Of a stretch of DNA of 64,000 bases, positions 51,479-63,535 are shown one piece after another. Under the pieces are notes generated by a model. It was given only the letters and a program-made list of their open reading frames with translations, ran no database searches and was not told where the DNA came from. Within the stretch, counting starts at the first letter, position 1. Each line of letters starts with the position of its first letter. Both the position numbers and the translations under genes were made by a program. Source of the DNA: Viscum album (taxonomy: Eukaryota; Streptophyta; Magnoliopsida; Santalales; Viscaceae); the NCBI GenBank assembly GCA_963277665.1, contig OY728160.1:52002605-52066604 (forward strand), written 5' to 3'.

Positions 51479-52020
51479 CTATAACAAAGGATCTTCTTTC
51501 TGAGATTTCCTGATCTTCTCTAGTAATGACGGTTTAAAAATCATTTGGGTTAAGGTTAATGATGTCCCTTCCATTATAATTCCAATGTCCAGTTTTACTA
51601 GGTCATTGATAAAAGGATCTCTTTGAATCCTCATAATGGACAGAACAACTGGGTCTTTTCAGCTTAATGCATCAGTGACCATGTTTTCTCTTCTGGGATG
51701 ATAATGAATTGAATAATCATAGTATTTAAGAAGTTACAACCGTCTATTTTGTGTCATGTATAATTCTTTTTGTGTGAAAATATACTTCAAAAATTTATGG
51801 TCTATGTATATATCACATTTATCCCCATAAAGATAGTGCCTCCATATCTTCAGAGAAAAAATGACCACAGCCATCTCGAGATCATGTGTAAGACAGTTCT
51901 GCTCATGAGTCTTCAACTAGCGAGATGCATAAGCAATGACCTGGTCATTTTGAATGAGGACGCACCCAAGACCATTCAGAGATGCATCTCTAAAAAAAAT
52001 CTTTTTCCACTTGAGGGCAT
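51479..52020 (-). pseudogene. RNase H remnant
   Basis: Recognisable minus-strand block at 51734-51916: [20 protein letters not shown], then [20 protein letters not shown], matching the gypsy RNase H end with its I-x-x-D-H pair kept. The front part (TKPVLTMPSSGKRF-like, near 51985-52030) is in another frame. Positions 51479-51733 correspond to the linker before integrase and contain several stops. Confidence 0.75.
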
Positions 52021-52900
52021 AGTTAACACAGGTTTAGTGACCGATCTCTTCTTCAGCTCTTGGAAACATTCCTCACACTCCTTTTCCCAGATAAACATGA
52101 ACCCTTTTCGAGTTACCTTTTTTAATTGATTAGAATGTCATGAAAAGTTTTTCACAAACCTCTTATAATATCCCGATAATCCAGGGAAACTATGAATCTC
52201 AGTTATTGTTTTGGGCTAAGGCCACTCCTCTGCAACTTTTCACTTTGTAGGGTCAACTGTGATTCCTTCATTGGTAACAATGTGCCCCAAGGATGAAAAT
52301 TGTTGTAACCAGATTTCACATTTACTGAACTTTCCAAAAAGTCTCTCCAGCTATAGAGTTTTACAAATAACCGTTAGAATATCCCCATGATCATCACGAC
52401 TTTTAGAATATATAAGAATATCATCAATAAAAACTACCACAATGTTATCAAGGAAGCCTTTAAAGACTCTATTCATCAAATCCATAAAAATAGTAGGTGA
52501 ATTAGTCAGTCTGAAGGGAATAACAACAAATTCATTATGCCTATATCTTGATCAGAAGGTAGTTTTCAGAATATCTTCTTTCTTCACCCTCAATTGATTA
52601 TAACCATATCGAAGATCAATCTTAGTGAATAATTGATCCCCATGATGTTGGTCAAATAAGTCATCAATTCTTTGAAGAGGGTATCTGTTCTTTACTGTGA
52701 TCCTGTTTAGTTCTATATAATCAATGCATAGCCGCATTGATCCATCCTTCCTCTTCACAAAGAGAACATGTGCTCTTGAAGGAGACACACTCGGTCAGAT
52801 AAACCCCTTCTCCAAAAGATCTTGGATTTGATTCTTTAATTCCTCCAGCTCCACATTTTCCATCCTATACGGGGTCTTTGATATTGGATGAGATCCAGGT
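52021..52900 (-). pseudogene. Reverse transcriptase remnant
   Basis: The front half is open at 52552-52788: [20 protein letters not shown], then [20 protein letters not shown] and [14 protein letters not shown]. After a stop at 52549 the frame resumes with NSPTIFMDLMNRVF and the catalytic box [17 protein letters not shown] near 52385-52440, both aspartates kept. GYYKRFVKNFS is readable near 52150-52180. Stops at 52549, about 52350 and about 52245 make it non-functional as it stands. Confidence 0.85.
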
Positions 52901-53163
52901 ATGAGTTCAATAGACAACTCCACCTCTCATTCTGGGGGAGGTCCAAGAAACACTTCAGGAAATACGTCAATGTATTCCTGGATGATGAGAACATTTTCTA
53001 TCCTCAAACTCTCATATCCTTCTTCTTCTTCACCCATCAATTCTATAAAGAAGTATATAAGAGGTTATTCTAGAAAAATATGAGGTTGACATATTTATCC
53101 TTGGGAGATAACTGTAGGTTTTCAATTCAATACTACTGATATTTCTTTACTTATACATTTTAT

Positions 53164-53505
53164 CTATGCATTATACATTGAGTGCCAGTCCATCCCTAGT
53201 ATAATGTGAAATTCCATCATAGGAATGACTACTAGATTTGCAATAATATTGTGATCACCAAAGTAAATACTAGAGTTTATAAACACTGGCAATGTTTGGA
53301 TAGTACCACCAGGTGTCTTGAAGGATAAATATACTTTTATCAAATCATGAGTTAATTCTAAATTCTTTGCAAACATGGAGGAAATAAATGAATTTTTAGA
53401 ACCAGAATCAAACAAAATAGTTGATAGTTTTGAGAGAACAACAAGAGTACCTGCTACAACATCATTGGGAGCTACAACATCAGCTGTGGTGATAAAAATA
53501 AGCAC
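53164..53505 (-). pseudogene. Aspartic protease remnant with intact DSG
   Basis: Open for 113 codons. TILFDSGSKNSFIS keeps the catalytic Asp-Ser-Gly, unlike the plus-strand element, and the far end VVIPMMEFHIILGMDWHS is well preserved. It is cut off from gag and from RT by stops and frameshifts on both sides. Confidence 0.85.
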
Positions 53506-53589
53506 GACCTTGATTTATTTTCCTTTTCTAAGGTTGATGGTGGGTCCCCTCTACTACCCTCAGATTTGGGAAATGATTAGAAAAGTGTT

Positions 53590-54590
53590 CAAGTTATCCA
53601 CACTTAAAGCACTGGATATCAGGTAGGGCCTGCACCTTCTTCCCCTTGTCATTAGTGTTTGGAAGTTGAGGTTTCACCTCACCACAACAATTCCTTGAAA
53701 TATGGTCATCTCTTCCACACTTTTAGCATTTCTCACTCCTGAGAAGGCAGTTCCCCGAATGCTTTTTCCCACATTTATTATATGTTGGACATTCGAATTT
53801 CTTACCTCCTCTTCCATGATCAAAGATCCTCCCTAATCTTGGTTCCATTGATCTCTTTTTGTCGTTGAGTTTATGAGACTAATGCATCCCACCAAACTCT
53901 AGTTCTACTTTCATCACACTTCACACGATCACCTCATAACTTTCATAATCCTAGTTGTCTAGATTCTTTGGCAGATGAGGTCTCAGTCCACTGAAAAATC
54001 TATCAACCTTGCCTTTTTCATCCATGTCAAAGCTAGAGGTGTAACGTGAAAGCCTTGTGAATTTCATCTCATAGATTCCCAAAGATTCAATCTCCTTCTT
54101 CTTCATCTCAAGAAACTCCTTCTCTATTATTGTTCTCATGGAACGAGGGAAATACTTACTGAAGAAGATCCCTCTGAACTCCTCCCACTCCAGAGCTTCA
54201 AACTCCACTCTTTACCTCGTGTTTTTAATCAGCTCCCACCACTGATCATGTTATCCTTTTATGTGATAGAGTTCCAGGGTGACCTTCTCTTGCTCTGAAC
54301 AGCGGAGCACAAAAGGATCTTCTCGATAGAGCTGATCCACTACTCAGTAATCAATGGGTTAGTCAATCCAATGAAGGTTGGTGGTCGTTGACACATAAAA
54401 GACTCAATATAAATTTTTTCCCTTCATGGTGAGATCGGTCACTCAGCTTGATTCAAGTTATTTCCCATAACTTGAGTCAGTTGGTTCATCATTTGCCTGA
54501 ATGTTTCCATTCCTGGCTTCCATTGGAGGGTCGTCAATGCATGGTCCACTACGGTCACCATTTAAAGGTTTTCTCCTATTGGCTTCCATT
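53590..54590 (-). pseudogene. gag: gag remnant with two zinc knuckles
   Basis: The start is near 54590 (MEANRRK...), followed by a block like TFRQMMNQLTQVMGNNLNQ at about 54460-54510. The capsid motif RPPTFIGLTNPL lies near 54365-54400, and 53951-54208 is an open part with FFSKYFPRSMRTIIEKEFLE and RLSRYTSSF. Two CCHC knuckles lie at about 53590-53735: the first keeps all four ligands but has a stop in the C-x-x-C gap, and the second (CFKCG, EHFSNHF) has lost its last Cys. Confidence 0.75.
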
Positions 54591-54599
54591 TCTAAAAAA

Positions 54600-55020
54600 A
54601 TAAAACCTTAATGAGAAACTTATTTAATTTACAAATATTTTATCTATAAAGGATTTATGTCTTCAAATTTCGTTAAACAATTATATTTCTCTATCAATCC
54701 TTTATAATGATTAATAAAATGCTTAGGATTAACCAAACATATCCCCTGAGAGTTTCGTATCCAACAGTGTAGAAAGGCACATAGTCATGTACTAGGATAC
54801 CTCGGGTCCAGAACAAAACTCCTTGTCAGAGTTTCCACTCCTAGGTACCTATGTGCTAGAGCCGCCTCTACCTACTCGTATCCAGACGGGGATGTATTTT
54901 CTTGATAAACCACTTACTTAATACTCCCCAAAAGACCAGGAAGATTTCCTAAATTTAAAATATTATATAAGATTATTCCTAAAGATTGCATAGCCTAATT
55001 TCCATAAATAATTAAACCTA
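54600..55020 (-). other. Untranslated leader between primer-binding site and gag
   Basis: A 420-base segment with no coding potential, containing GC-richer words (CCTCGGGTCC, CTAGGTACC on the plus strand at 54800-54850). It lies where retrotransposons carry packaging and leader sequence. Confidence 0.5.
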
Positions 55021-55032
55021 CCATTGATACCA
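55021..55032 (-). other. Primer-binding site, tRNA-Met type
   Basis: The minus strand reads TGGTATCAATGG two bases after the 5' LTR. It closely resembles the TGGTATCAGAGC site used by many plant retrotransposons with initiator tRNA-Met as primer. Confidence 0.75.
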
Positions 55033-55034
55033 AC

Positions 55035-57878
55035 TATGGAAACCCTCCTTTTTATTACATAACATTTCATTACATTTTACAAACAGATGATCTTTAATGT
55101 CTAGTGTCTTGAAATCATTAACATAATACATGAAAACCACATGAAACTTTTTTCGAAACCACTCTTAAGGCTTCATCATAGGTTCATACTGTGTAAAATT
55201 ACCACAAGTCATATCCTGGAGACATAAAACAACGGAAAGGGTGAGAAGAAGGCTCTGTAAGAAAAACAAGGGAAACAGTTGACATGTGATCTTGAGCAAT
55301 ATTAATAGGAACATGATAAAAGTCATAAAGGCCTGATAAAATGGATGAATAAGAATATCATAATACTATGAACATATATCATAACTTGAATATGTGGCTA
55401 AAACATTTCATTTATACATTCATGAACATATCACCAAGGTTTATCCCCGTGGTGTCATAAAAATTACCAAGGTTATTCACCAAGGTATGGTGAAACTTGT
55501 CATCTCTAGAGATTAATTATTTACCCAATGCACTGGAGAGCTATCAGGGAGGACCCTCAATATATATTTATTTTCATGTGATCCACATATATCATAACAA
55601 AAAATTTCAAAAATAACCCAAAGAGAGTAAAATAAATGGGTTTCACTTCAAAATCGTGATGATTTAAAAGTGCTTTAGAATAAGATAGTTATGTTATTTT
55701 ATAACCCATGGAAAGGGAGTGATGGTTACATGTATGTTTATTAATGAATAAAATATATCATTATTTTTATATATTAACACCCATATAAACGAAATAGGTC
55801 TGGGTATCCACATAAAAAACAAGAGAATTCCTTGAGAAAAAGAGAGAAAAATATTGAGATGAAATTTCTACAACATAACAGCTATATAACATGGTTTTAG
55901 AAAAAAATATAAAGTGTTAGGACAAGGGTCTCCCACAAATAAATGAATCATTTTAAAGTATAGGTACATAAAAAGAAGAAATAAGATCATTGTGTGGAAA
56001 ATTTAATGAAACACCACATGAAAAAGAAAACTTTCATGGAAAGAGAAAGAACAATTTATTTTATGAAAATTCAGCAGACTAATAGCATCACATAAAAATT
56101 AAAAAAATAAATTAATGAGAGCGGAATGGTTATATCATCATTTGGAAATGAAAAGTATAGTAGTAAAGATATTGAAGAACAATAACCCTCATAATAAAAT
56201 GGAACTATAAGACATAACATAAAGGAAGTCATTGCTTAAAAGAGGTGGGTGAAAGATTCCCTTACCTTGAAGAGTAACTTCGAAAGCATGAAGGTTGGGA
56301 ACTTGGGAGGCTTGAGGGAACCGTGGGAGTACTAATTGGGAGGTAAAGAGACCATTACTTAGTTGAGGATTATTTTGGAATGAAATGAATGAGATAAATG
56401 GCTTGGTATTTATAGGAAAGGTGAGTGAATAAATTATTAATTTCCAAGGGAAACCTCATCGGTGGTATTTGCAAAACCATGGGCTTTCCCTTGGTATTTT
56501 CCCATGGTATTGGCCACTTGGGACAAATAATATCATATCTAACTATTAATAAGACTACCAGAAATAATACATCATTATTACATCATTAATGATGTCATTA
56601 AACACCAGAAACTCAAATATGCATTTTACTGTTCACTGATAATTCAACTGTTTCAGAAAAATCCCAAAAAATCACCCTAACCTAATATTGATGATCTGAA
56701 TTCAAAAATTATTTCCATTTTATGAAAATAATTTTTTAAATATTTTTAATTTAATTTTTATATAAAATAATTATTTATTCCAAAAATACAACTTTAAAAC
56801 TATATCTCATTTTTTAACACCTTGAAAAGTAAACAACATCCAATAAAATTATCGTATACCCATAAGACAATAAAGTAACAATTTATGATTAAATTTCATG
56901 AAAATATACTTCCATTTCAAAATTTTAAATTAATTATTAAATTGTAAATAAAATATTTATGGCATACAAAAATATCAAAACATAAACTATGATTGTTTTT
57001 CACTTTTAAGATGTCTAAAATTTATTTCTACATTCATGGGTGAAGTTACTATTTTTTTGGTCAATTTAATATTTATTACTATTAATTACTATTCATATTT
57101 GTATGTTCCAATTCTTATTTTACTATTCACTAAAAACCATTTTGATATTATTAGAATCTAAATTTCTCACTGATCACAACTGTAGAAGACCATTTTTTGA
57201 AAATCATTTCACATTACTAATTATTTAATGAATACAAATTTTTTTTCAAATACACTTTTTTCTTAAATTCATCAATAATACTCATCCTATATTTATCAGG
57301 ATATTTTAAATTCACAATATTTTCCATAATAAGAAGTAAAAATTTTATTTATATAAAAGGATTGCACAAAGCAGCTAAGGTCTCGTTACATAGCCCCTTA
57401 TAACACCAGCATGGGACGTAAGTGTAAGGTGTGCAATAGTGATATAATCTTGGGGTGGCTAAGACCACATTTCCTGTGTGGGGATTTCTATCAGCTTGAA
57501 CATCTCCCTTAGGCGATTCCATTCAAGTATCATACATTGATGTTTGGCTTGGGCTTAGTCCAGAGCAAATCCCTGTGATGCTACCTCCTTTCCAAGCTCC
57601 GACATATGGGCTTCATATGGGTCGAGTCTACTGGATTATGCCATTAAATAATTTTTCTTTATTAATTAACAAAAATAACCATATTTATAAAAACAAAGTG
57701 TTAAGATTAATGTTTCCAATGGTCATATTGACCAACAATCATATAACAGTCGAAACCCAACGGTCTCATTTTAATTATACCCACTTCATTAATTAAAGGA
57801 TATATTTTTGTTGAGTAAAAAATAAAATAAGACACAAAATTAGGAAAAAAATATAATTAAAAAATTTGGGTTGTTACA
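55035..57878 (-). repeat. 5' LTR of the minus-strand gypsy element
   Basis: On the minus strand it starts TGTAACAACCC and ends TTTCCATA, again TG...TA. TATA box TATAAATA at 56407-56414 and a donor-like AAGGTAAGG with GT at 56264-56265, both intact here though damaged in the 3' copy. Confidence 0.9.
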
Positions 57879-58560
57879 AACAACCTCAGTAGACCAATAT
57901 GCAACTAAGTCACAACACTGAGCCGGGAGAACACCTCTCGGTACGTTTTCCAGAATGTCTGGGGCACCCACATTTCGTACCCAGTGGTTCATCTGGAATT
58001 TTCCTTTATAATCTTTCCACATATTATGGCATTTTCTCATTCACACTGACCAAAACTCATCGGATCATAATTTATGATTATTCTATTTAAGAAAAGAAAT
58101 CACATATGTTAGTAATGTTTATACACAGGGATGAAATTAAAATTGTCTTTTACCTAAACCTCCCTCCAAAGACGATCTCATGTGTCATAAGGGATAAAAG
58201 CCCAGTAATGTGTGGTAAATGGAAATCAATGTGGGTCACGTATGATATGACCCAACTGATAAATAAATGTAGGGGAATTCAGTCCCATAGGCTGAAATAT
58301 CTCATCAAAGGAAACATCAAACATTGTGTTATAATTCCATGATAAAATGCCACGACCAGGGCCTCTCTTGCGAGAGGAAGAAGCGGTCGAGTCTGATCCT
58401 CTTGAAAACAATTTTATATATAATTTGAGAGATTATATATATATATATATGTTTATCAATTACATAAATAATAAACACAATTACATTCAAACATACCTCG
58501 ACCCAGAGATGTAGATGGACCAGATGGATGATGTGGATCTGCTTCCTCTTCCCCTGACAT
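57879..58560 (-). pseudogene. CACTA second gene (Transposase_24 type), N-terminal fragment
   Basis: Likely start MSGEEEADPHHPSGPSTSLG at 58560. Exon 1 ends at a GTATGT donor (58496), and exon 2 from 58398 gives SSSRKRGPGRG, then FDVSFDEIFQPMGLNSPTF and LGHIIRDP. After stops and probably an intron, a third part (57895-58035) gives WKDYKGKFQMNHWV, then PRGVLPAQCCDLVAYWSTE. The order R-x-R-G-P-x-R-G, D-E-x-x-x-P-x-G, W-K-D-Y-K-x-K, V-x-Y-W-x-S/T is that of the Ptta/En/Spm-type protein encoded by plant CACTA elements. It stops at the gypsy insertion and resumes at 47215. Confidence 0.75.
58430..58452. repeat. TA dinucleotide run
   Basis: A short AT microsatellite inside the first intron of the CACTA second gene. 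Confidence 0.75.
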
Positions 58561-59156
58561 GTCTGTAGTCATAGATAACATTAGTAAGGGGACTATCCAA
58601 AGTGTCAAAAACATAAATTGGAGTGTTTTTAAGAAAATAAAACTTGTAAAGTTGTTAATCAAACAAAAAGGGATTGAATAATTAATTTTAATTGGATTTT
58701 AATATATCAAAAACTTTAAAAAATAGATATAAAATTATGTACAAAACCAATCAATGCATAGCCAAATTTCAGATTGAATTAATAAAAATTCAATAATCAC
58801 AAGAACCAAATTAAGAATACCTAAATGGGATGATACACCGACAATAACATGAAAATTCCAAAAGAGAAATCACCCTAAATATTTATAAATGAATAAACTT
58901 TCAAAAGTGAGGATGAACACATACTTGGATTTATAAAATGTTTATATAATTTATGTTATCCTATGTCATTGAATACTGAATAGCGTGGAAACAATTATAC
59001 CATTCATTAAACATGCAAATCAATAATTTTAACTTCAATATCCTATCTTACAAAATAAATATCTTCTTCACGTTGAACTACAGTATGTTGATAAAGATAT
59101 TGGGAAACAAATGGAAAAGTCTCAAGTTCATCTTGTTTAAATAAAAACACTCCTCA
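58561..59156. other. CACTA intergenic spacer
   Basis: AT-rich, no coding potential. It lies between the end of the transposase fragment and the start of the second gene, so it should hold the 3' end of one and the upstream region of the other. No clear promoter or terminator stands out. Confidence 0.4.
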
Positions 59157-59545
59157 TCAGGAAAATTTCACAACAACTTTCCAACATGGATTTGAAGTTA
59201 AAGTAATGAAGAATACGTGTTCTTCTTGTGATTTCAATATCAAAGGTTCATTATCAACTTGTTCACTTCTGTATAACATATAGTTAAAATTTTCCAATGG
59301 AAACTGATATTGATCGAATTTACATACACGCACTCGATCAACCTAATTACAATTTAACAATATGTACTTCAACCCATGTGAATATAAAACATCAATGATG
59401 TCTATCAATTGACCACGGTAATAACTAGAATTGATGAGTGGACAACCGATGCCACTGTTTTGTGTTGCTCATTTGTCATCAACATCTTTAATGTGAAATC
59501 GAAAACCATTAACATTTACAGCTTTATAACGATGAGCCATTATAG
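59157..59545 (-). pseudogene. CACTA transposase (TNPD-like) C-terminus, DUF4216 domain
   Basis: The minus strand from about 59540 reads VNVNGFRFHIKDVDDK, then TQNSGIG and YYRGQLIDIIDVLYSHGLKY, then DNEPLILKSQEEHVFFI and WKVVVKFS before a stop at 59157. This follows the DUF4216 pattern at the C-terminus of plant CACTA transposases (V-N-G-x-x-F-H-T-K, K-T-Q-N-S-G-V, Y-Y-G-x-L-x-x-I-I-E, N-E-P-F-x-x-A-S-Q-x-x-Q-V-F-Y-V, W-x-V-V-V). Only two internal stops occur. The catalytic part (Transposase_21) would lie to the right and is displaced by the LTR insertion at 59889. Confidence 0.8.
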
Positions 59546-59888
59546 ATAGACACAAAACCAGTTGGATAAATTTATCAATTAGTGGGGGGTCCCATAACTC
59601 CATAAACATAGGAACATACATAATTCATAGAATTAAATAATAATTTATACAGAGAAAATTATTATAATACATCACTCATAATGAAAATCAATTTATACGT
59701 ACAAAATCCTTGAGCCAATCTTGAAATGAAGCATTATGAGATTGTTGAATTTGATACTAAGTTGCATGATACATCTCCTCTTTTTCCCATTAATGTGTTT
59801 CCTCAATAAGATAACGCGATGTTTAAATGATCAAATTATGAAAACAGAACATGTAAATGTTACACAATAAAATTTATAAGAAACTTAC
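59546..59888 (-). other. Rest of the CACTA transposase gene before the LTR, probable intron
   Basis: An AT-rich segment. At 59884-59886 the minus strand shows GTAAGTTTC directly beside the LTR end, looking like a 5' splice donor. Some short coding-like words are present at 59700-59800 but cannot be assigned. Confidence 0.35.
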
Positions 59889-60286
59889 TATAAGGACCGG
59901 ACCCCAGTTTCCCAGAGCCGGTGCCTTATTGGATTACATTGGCATACAAACAAGGAACATGCATCCCAAAGGACTGAGTATTTTAGTATTGTTGGAAACA
60001 AGATACATACATATGTTCATCATTACAACTTGAAATGAAAAACACCATAGAAACTCCTTAGACAACTTCCATAACTCTTAGGTTATTTCAGAATGTCATT
60101 AATAATAGAATTATTCTTGCCCTGAGAAAATGAAACATAATAAAGGGGTGAGCTCAAATGCTCAGTAAGGGTATGCAATACAGCGGACGATAACAAAAAC
60201 AATATAAATTCTAAATAATTTAAAACACATGACTTTAGAAATAAAGATGAACATATTATGGCAGAAATATGAGTTGAGTAAATATT

Positions 60287-60685
60287 TCAATAACATAGCA
60301 CAATCATGGGTATACTACTAGACGAATATAAACATAAACCATAAATACTATAGTCATAGTGAGGGAATTTATAATTCAGGAAAACATATCTATACCATAA
60401 ATTCCTCATGGCAAGACAATAAATAATCATTTTGTCAAGGCCTTGTGCCAAGACCGTAGTTTGTCTCATGAGACCTGTCGATGCACCGAGGGGATATAGC
60501 GGGTCCCACTCGATACATACTATGTCCAATTCATTCCAAATATGAATGAGGATAAACATAAACAACAAACACATTAATATAATAAATGTAAATAGATTTT
60601 CCCGAACATTAAGCCAAAACACTAACCATTCGAAGTAAACTGATGAATGGTTTAAAGATAGCACATTAATATCCAAAATAATCAT
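60287..60685 (-). other. Open frame inside the third LTR, no recognised product
   Basis: 132 codons, hydrophobic stretches of I, L, V and F, no known domain. Because it lies wholly within an LTR and is composed of the same biased sequence, it is probably not a gene. Confidence 0.1.
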
Positions 60686-62618
60686 ATAACATTAAATTAA
60701 ATATGTTATATGATAATATGGAATACTAATCCCAATATTACATAAGAATCAAAAGTGTGTTGAAAAAGAGGAAGATACTCTTATAAAATCTTCGAGTAAT
60801 TCTTGAAATAAATACTCTTTTACCTTGAAAAGAAGAGTTCATTTGGAAAACTCTTTGTATAAAACCATAAGTGAAGTAAGATGTTATTTTCGTAACAAAA
60901 TGAGTTATTTAATAGTTATTATGGTTTCTAAAAACATATTATATATTCCCCGTGAAAATAGGTAAGAAATTGAGATTTTCCCTTGAATCAGGCTTGTATT
61001 TCAGAAACAATTTGAATGATCCATTTAAAGAATGTAAATAACTGTAAAATGAAGAAGGATTATGGTTTGTGTACATATATATAACACTCACACAGAATTT
61101 AAAATAATTCATAAGAATTTCATTGAGGAAATTTAGACAATGAAAATAACCCGAATGGAAATGGAAGTTCGGGTGAAAAAACCCTTACCTTAAATCCAAA
61201 TGTGGTCCCCTCTTGAACTTAAGATCCTGGAATATGAAATTATACATATCAAAAAAAATATCAGAACCTTATATACATGTATTTAGTTTATCATAATTCA
61301 ACTTAGTTCATTTATTTTATTATTTATAATTTATTATATTGAATTTCGTCGTTCCAGAGTGTTTGTTTTCTTGATTTTCATAATTGGTTCTCTTGTTTTT
61401 AAGTAATGATGTTCATGTGGAAAGGTTGTAAATATCTAGAATTGAAATTACATGTTATATATTAATATCCATAATTGTTAATGTCCACTCTTATCTTTTG
61501 GTGACATGGAATGAGTATGAATCGTTAGATGACAATCACTTCCATTATTTTGCGGTATTTGGATTATTATGAACTAGTTTTGTCACATAAATTAACAATA
61601 TGTACATATATGGGTCCCTGAATATTAATTAGGTTAAAATTCATATATTAGTTTCTGGTTCAACCATCAATATGGTTTCATGACCAGTAATTAAGGAAAT
61701 ACTGAAGAATGAAACTTCGTCGTCCATGAAGATTATAAATTAGAACCTTATGGACGTTGATTTCGTTTATAAAAATAAAAGGGAGGGTTGTAAGAATATT
61801 GATGATGGTTCTTTCATTAACATGATATATATCTAGTATATGGAGGATAATAGAGTTATCATGGTCAGTTGGTCAGAGGAGTTGAGGAGAGGATATCAAA
61901 AGAAGCTAAATTCAAATGAAACTCAAAGAAAAAGAAAGGTGCCTTACCTCTTGAAATAACATCCTCCAGAACCTCCTTAAGGGAAGGGATTTAGTTATTT
62001 TGGAAATACCAAGAGCTTCCTGGTCATGGGGAGTGACTAGGGATGGGTATTTGGGCAGAACATTGAGGAGCGTTATGGCTTAGATGAGTGAAGAGAAGAG
62101 GGAGTGGTGAGGGGTTTTTATAGTGGAAGAGAGGGGTAATTTTTGAATATTTAAATCATTGTTTTATTATTTCCCTCATGAAATCCAACAGTATTATTTC
62201 ATGGGACCCCTAATATAAATAATTTCATGTGAGTTCGAACCAAGTGTCCTTTCATCACTTTTTATGTCATGAATAGTGTATTTAACTGATAATTTATATA
62301 TACGGTATTTTATAATATTTCTGTTGGGAAAAAATCCCTCAAGGTAACAATGAAGCATTTTTGGGTTGAATTTTTTTGTTGACAAAGCAGGTTTTCATGG
62401 ATATTTGTTGAGTTCCCAAGAAGTTGTTGACAATATTTGTTGACAAAGAATGATGACAAAGGAAAGGACGATCTGGAGGCGTTAAAAAAGAGCAGTACAA
62501 GGTGGCGCTGTTTCTCAGTGTTTGCCAAATTTTTGGGGTCCAAAATTTGGAATTTGGTGAGCATCGAGAAAAGTGGATTTCCATGAAGATCATATTTTTA
62601 TATGGAAAAGGCATGAGT

Positions 62619-63227
62619 TTCGCGAAGATGGGATGTATGGATTGGATTTCGCGAAGGCCAGAAAAATGGAGGCAGTGATGCTTCGCGATTACTTCAAAGC
62701 TTCGCGAACGGCATAGTTGAAGCGCATCACAGTGGTGAAGGGCTTTGCGAGGGAGCTTCGCGGCGAAGGCGCGAAGAAATGTTGACGGTGATCCTTCGCG
62801 ATTAGGTCAAGCTCCAGGAACGGAAAATTTCCATGGTGCTTCGCGATTTGAACAGAATTCCGGCGGAAACTTCGGAGCTTCGCGATTTGAGATGACGTGG
62901 CGTTGACTTCGCGCGGACAGTTTGAGGGTCGGTGGAATCTCCTATAAATAGAGGCCGACCCCCTCGAGATAAGTAGAGAAAAATTTTCAGAGAAAATCCT
63001 TTTCTCTCGATTTTCGAAGGTGGTTCGCGGAGCCAGTGTGCTTCGCGAAAGGGGCGCTTCGCGGCCGCTATTCTAGCTCCGTGAAACCTACGAGCTCCGC
63101 GTTAGCTTAGTAAGATTCGCGAGGGACGTTGCTTTGCGACGGCTTGAGCTTCGCGAAAGTTCTTCAAGAAAAGGCAGGATCTTCGCGAAGGCTTGTTTGA
63201 GTTTCACGAAATTGGGAGCTTCGCGAA
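62619..63227. repeat. Cluster of TTCGCGAA palindromes
   Basis: The 8 bp palindrome TTCGCGAA occurs at 62619, 62648, 62701, 63042, 63150, 63182 and 63220. TTCGCGA, TTCGCGG or TTCGCGC variants occur at 62682, 62795, 62840, 62879, 62908, 63024, 63058 and 63116. It lies on both sides of the LTR's TATA box (62944). Confidence 0.9.
62944..62951 (+). promoter_or_regulatory. TATA box of the solo copia LTR
   Basis: TATAAATA in the context CTCCTATAAATAGAGG, with the TTCGCGAA cluster upstream and downstream. Confidence 0.7.
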
Positions 63228-63410
63228 GTATGGTGCTTTGTGAAGGTGTTTCCAAATGGAATTTCACAGTGTTCAGAGGCAAAGAGGTATTAATCAGTGG
63301 ATGAAATTTGGACACTAACAGAGCATCCATCATCGGTTAAGGATGCGTGCATTCATGAAAATGAAGAGACCTACAGGTCTATAAACTGTGAGTGAATCCC
63401 TTCACAGAGC

Positions 63411-63535
63411 AGTGAGCTTAGGAAGAGGAAGAAAGTGATCCTCTCCACCGGCAGTGAGCCAGAGAGAGAGAAACAGGGAGTGACCCTTGGGAAAACAGTG
63501 AGCTAACCCTAAACATTGTAAGGGCAGTGAGCCTG
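63411..63535 (+). repeat. Short CAGTGAGC repeat
   Basis: CAGTGAGC or close variants recur four times (63411, 63452, 63499, 63525), with related AGTGA words between. They lie in the transcribed leader of the solo LTR. Confidence 0.65.

Larger units (their letters stand above)
47216..57878 (-). mobile_element. Full-length defective Ty3/gypsy chromovirus-like element
   Basis: The element is 10.7 kb on the minus strand. Its LTRs lie at 55035-57878 (5') and 47216-50051 (3'), and the interior has gag, protease, RT, RNase H, integrase and a chromodomain-like tail in that order. The flanks are AACAC (47211-47215) and AACAA (57879-57883), a 5 bp target duplication with one mismatch. It is less damaged than the plus-strand element at 27339: the integrase frame is open for 231 codons. 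It sits inside the second CACTA gene. The pol proteins resemble those of the 27339 element, so the two belong to related families. Confidence 0.9.

Noticed and set aside
62194..62614. Overlapping minus-strand frames spanning the left end of the solo LTR
   Set aside because: They cross an insertion junction at 62322, so they cannot be old genes, and they show no known domain.
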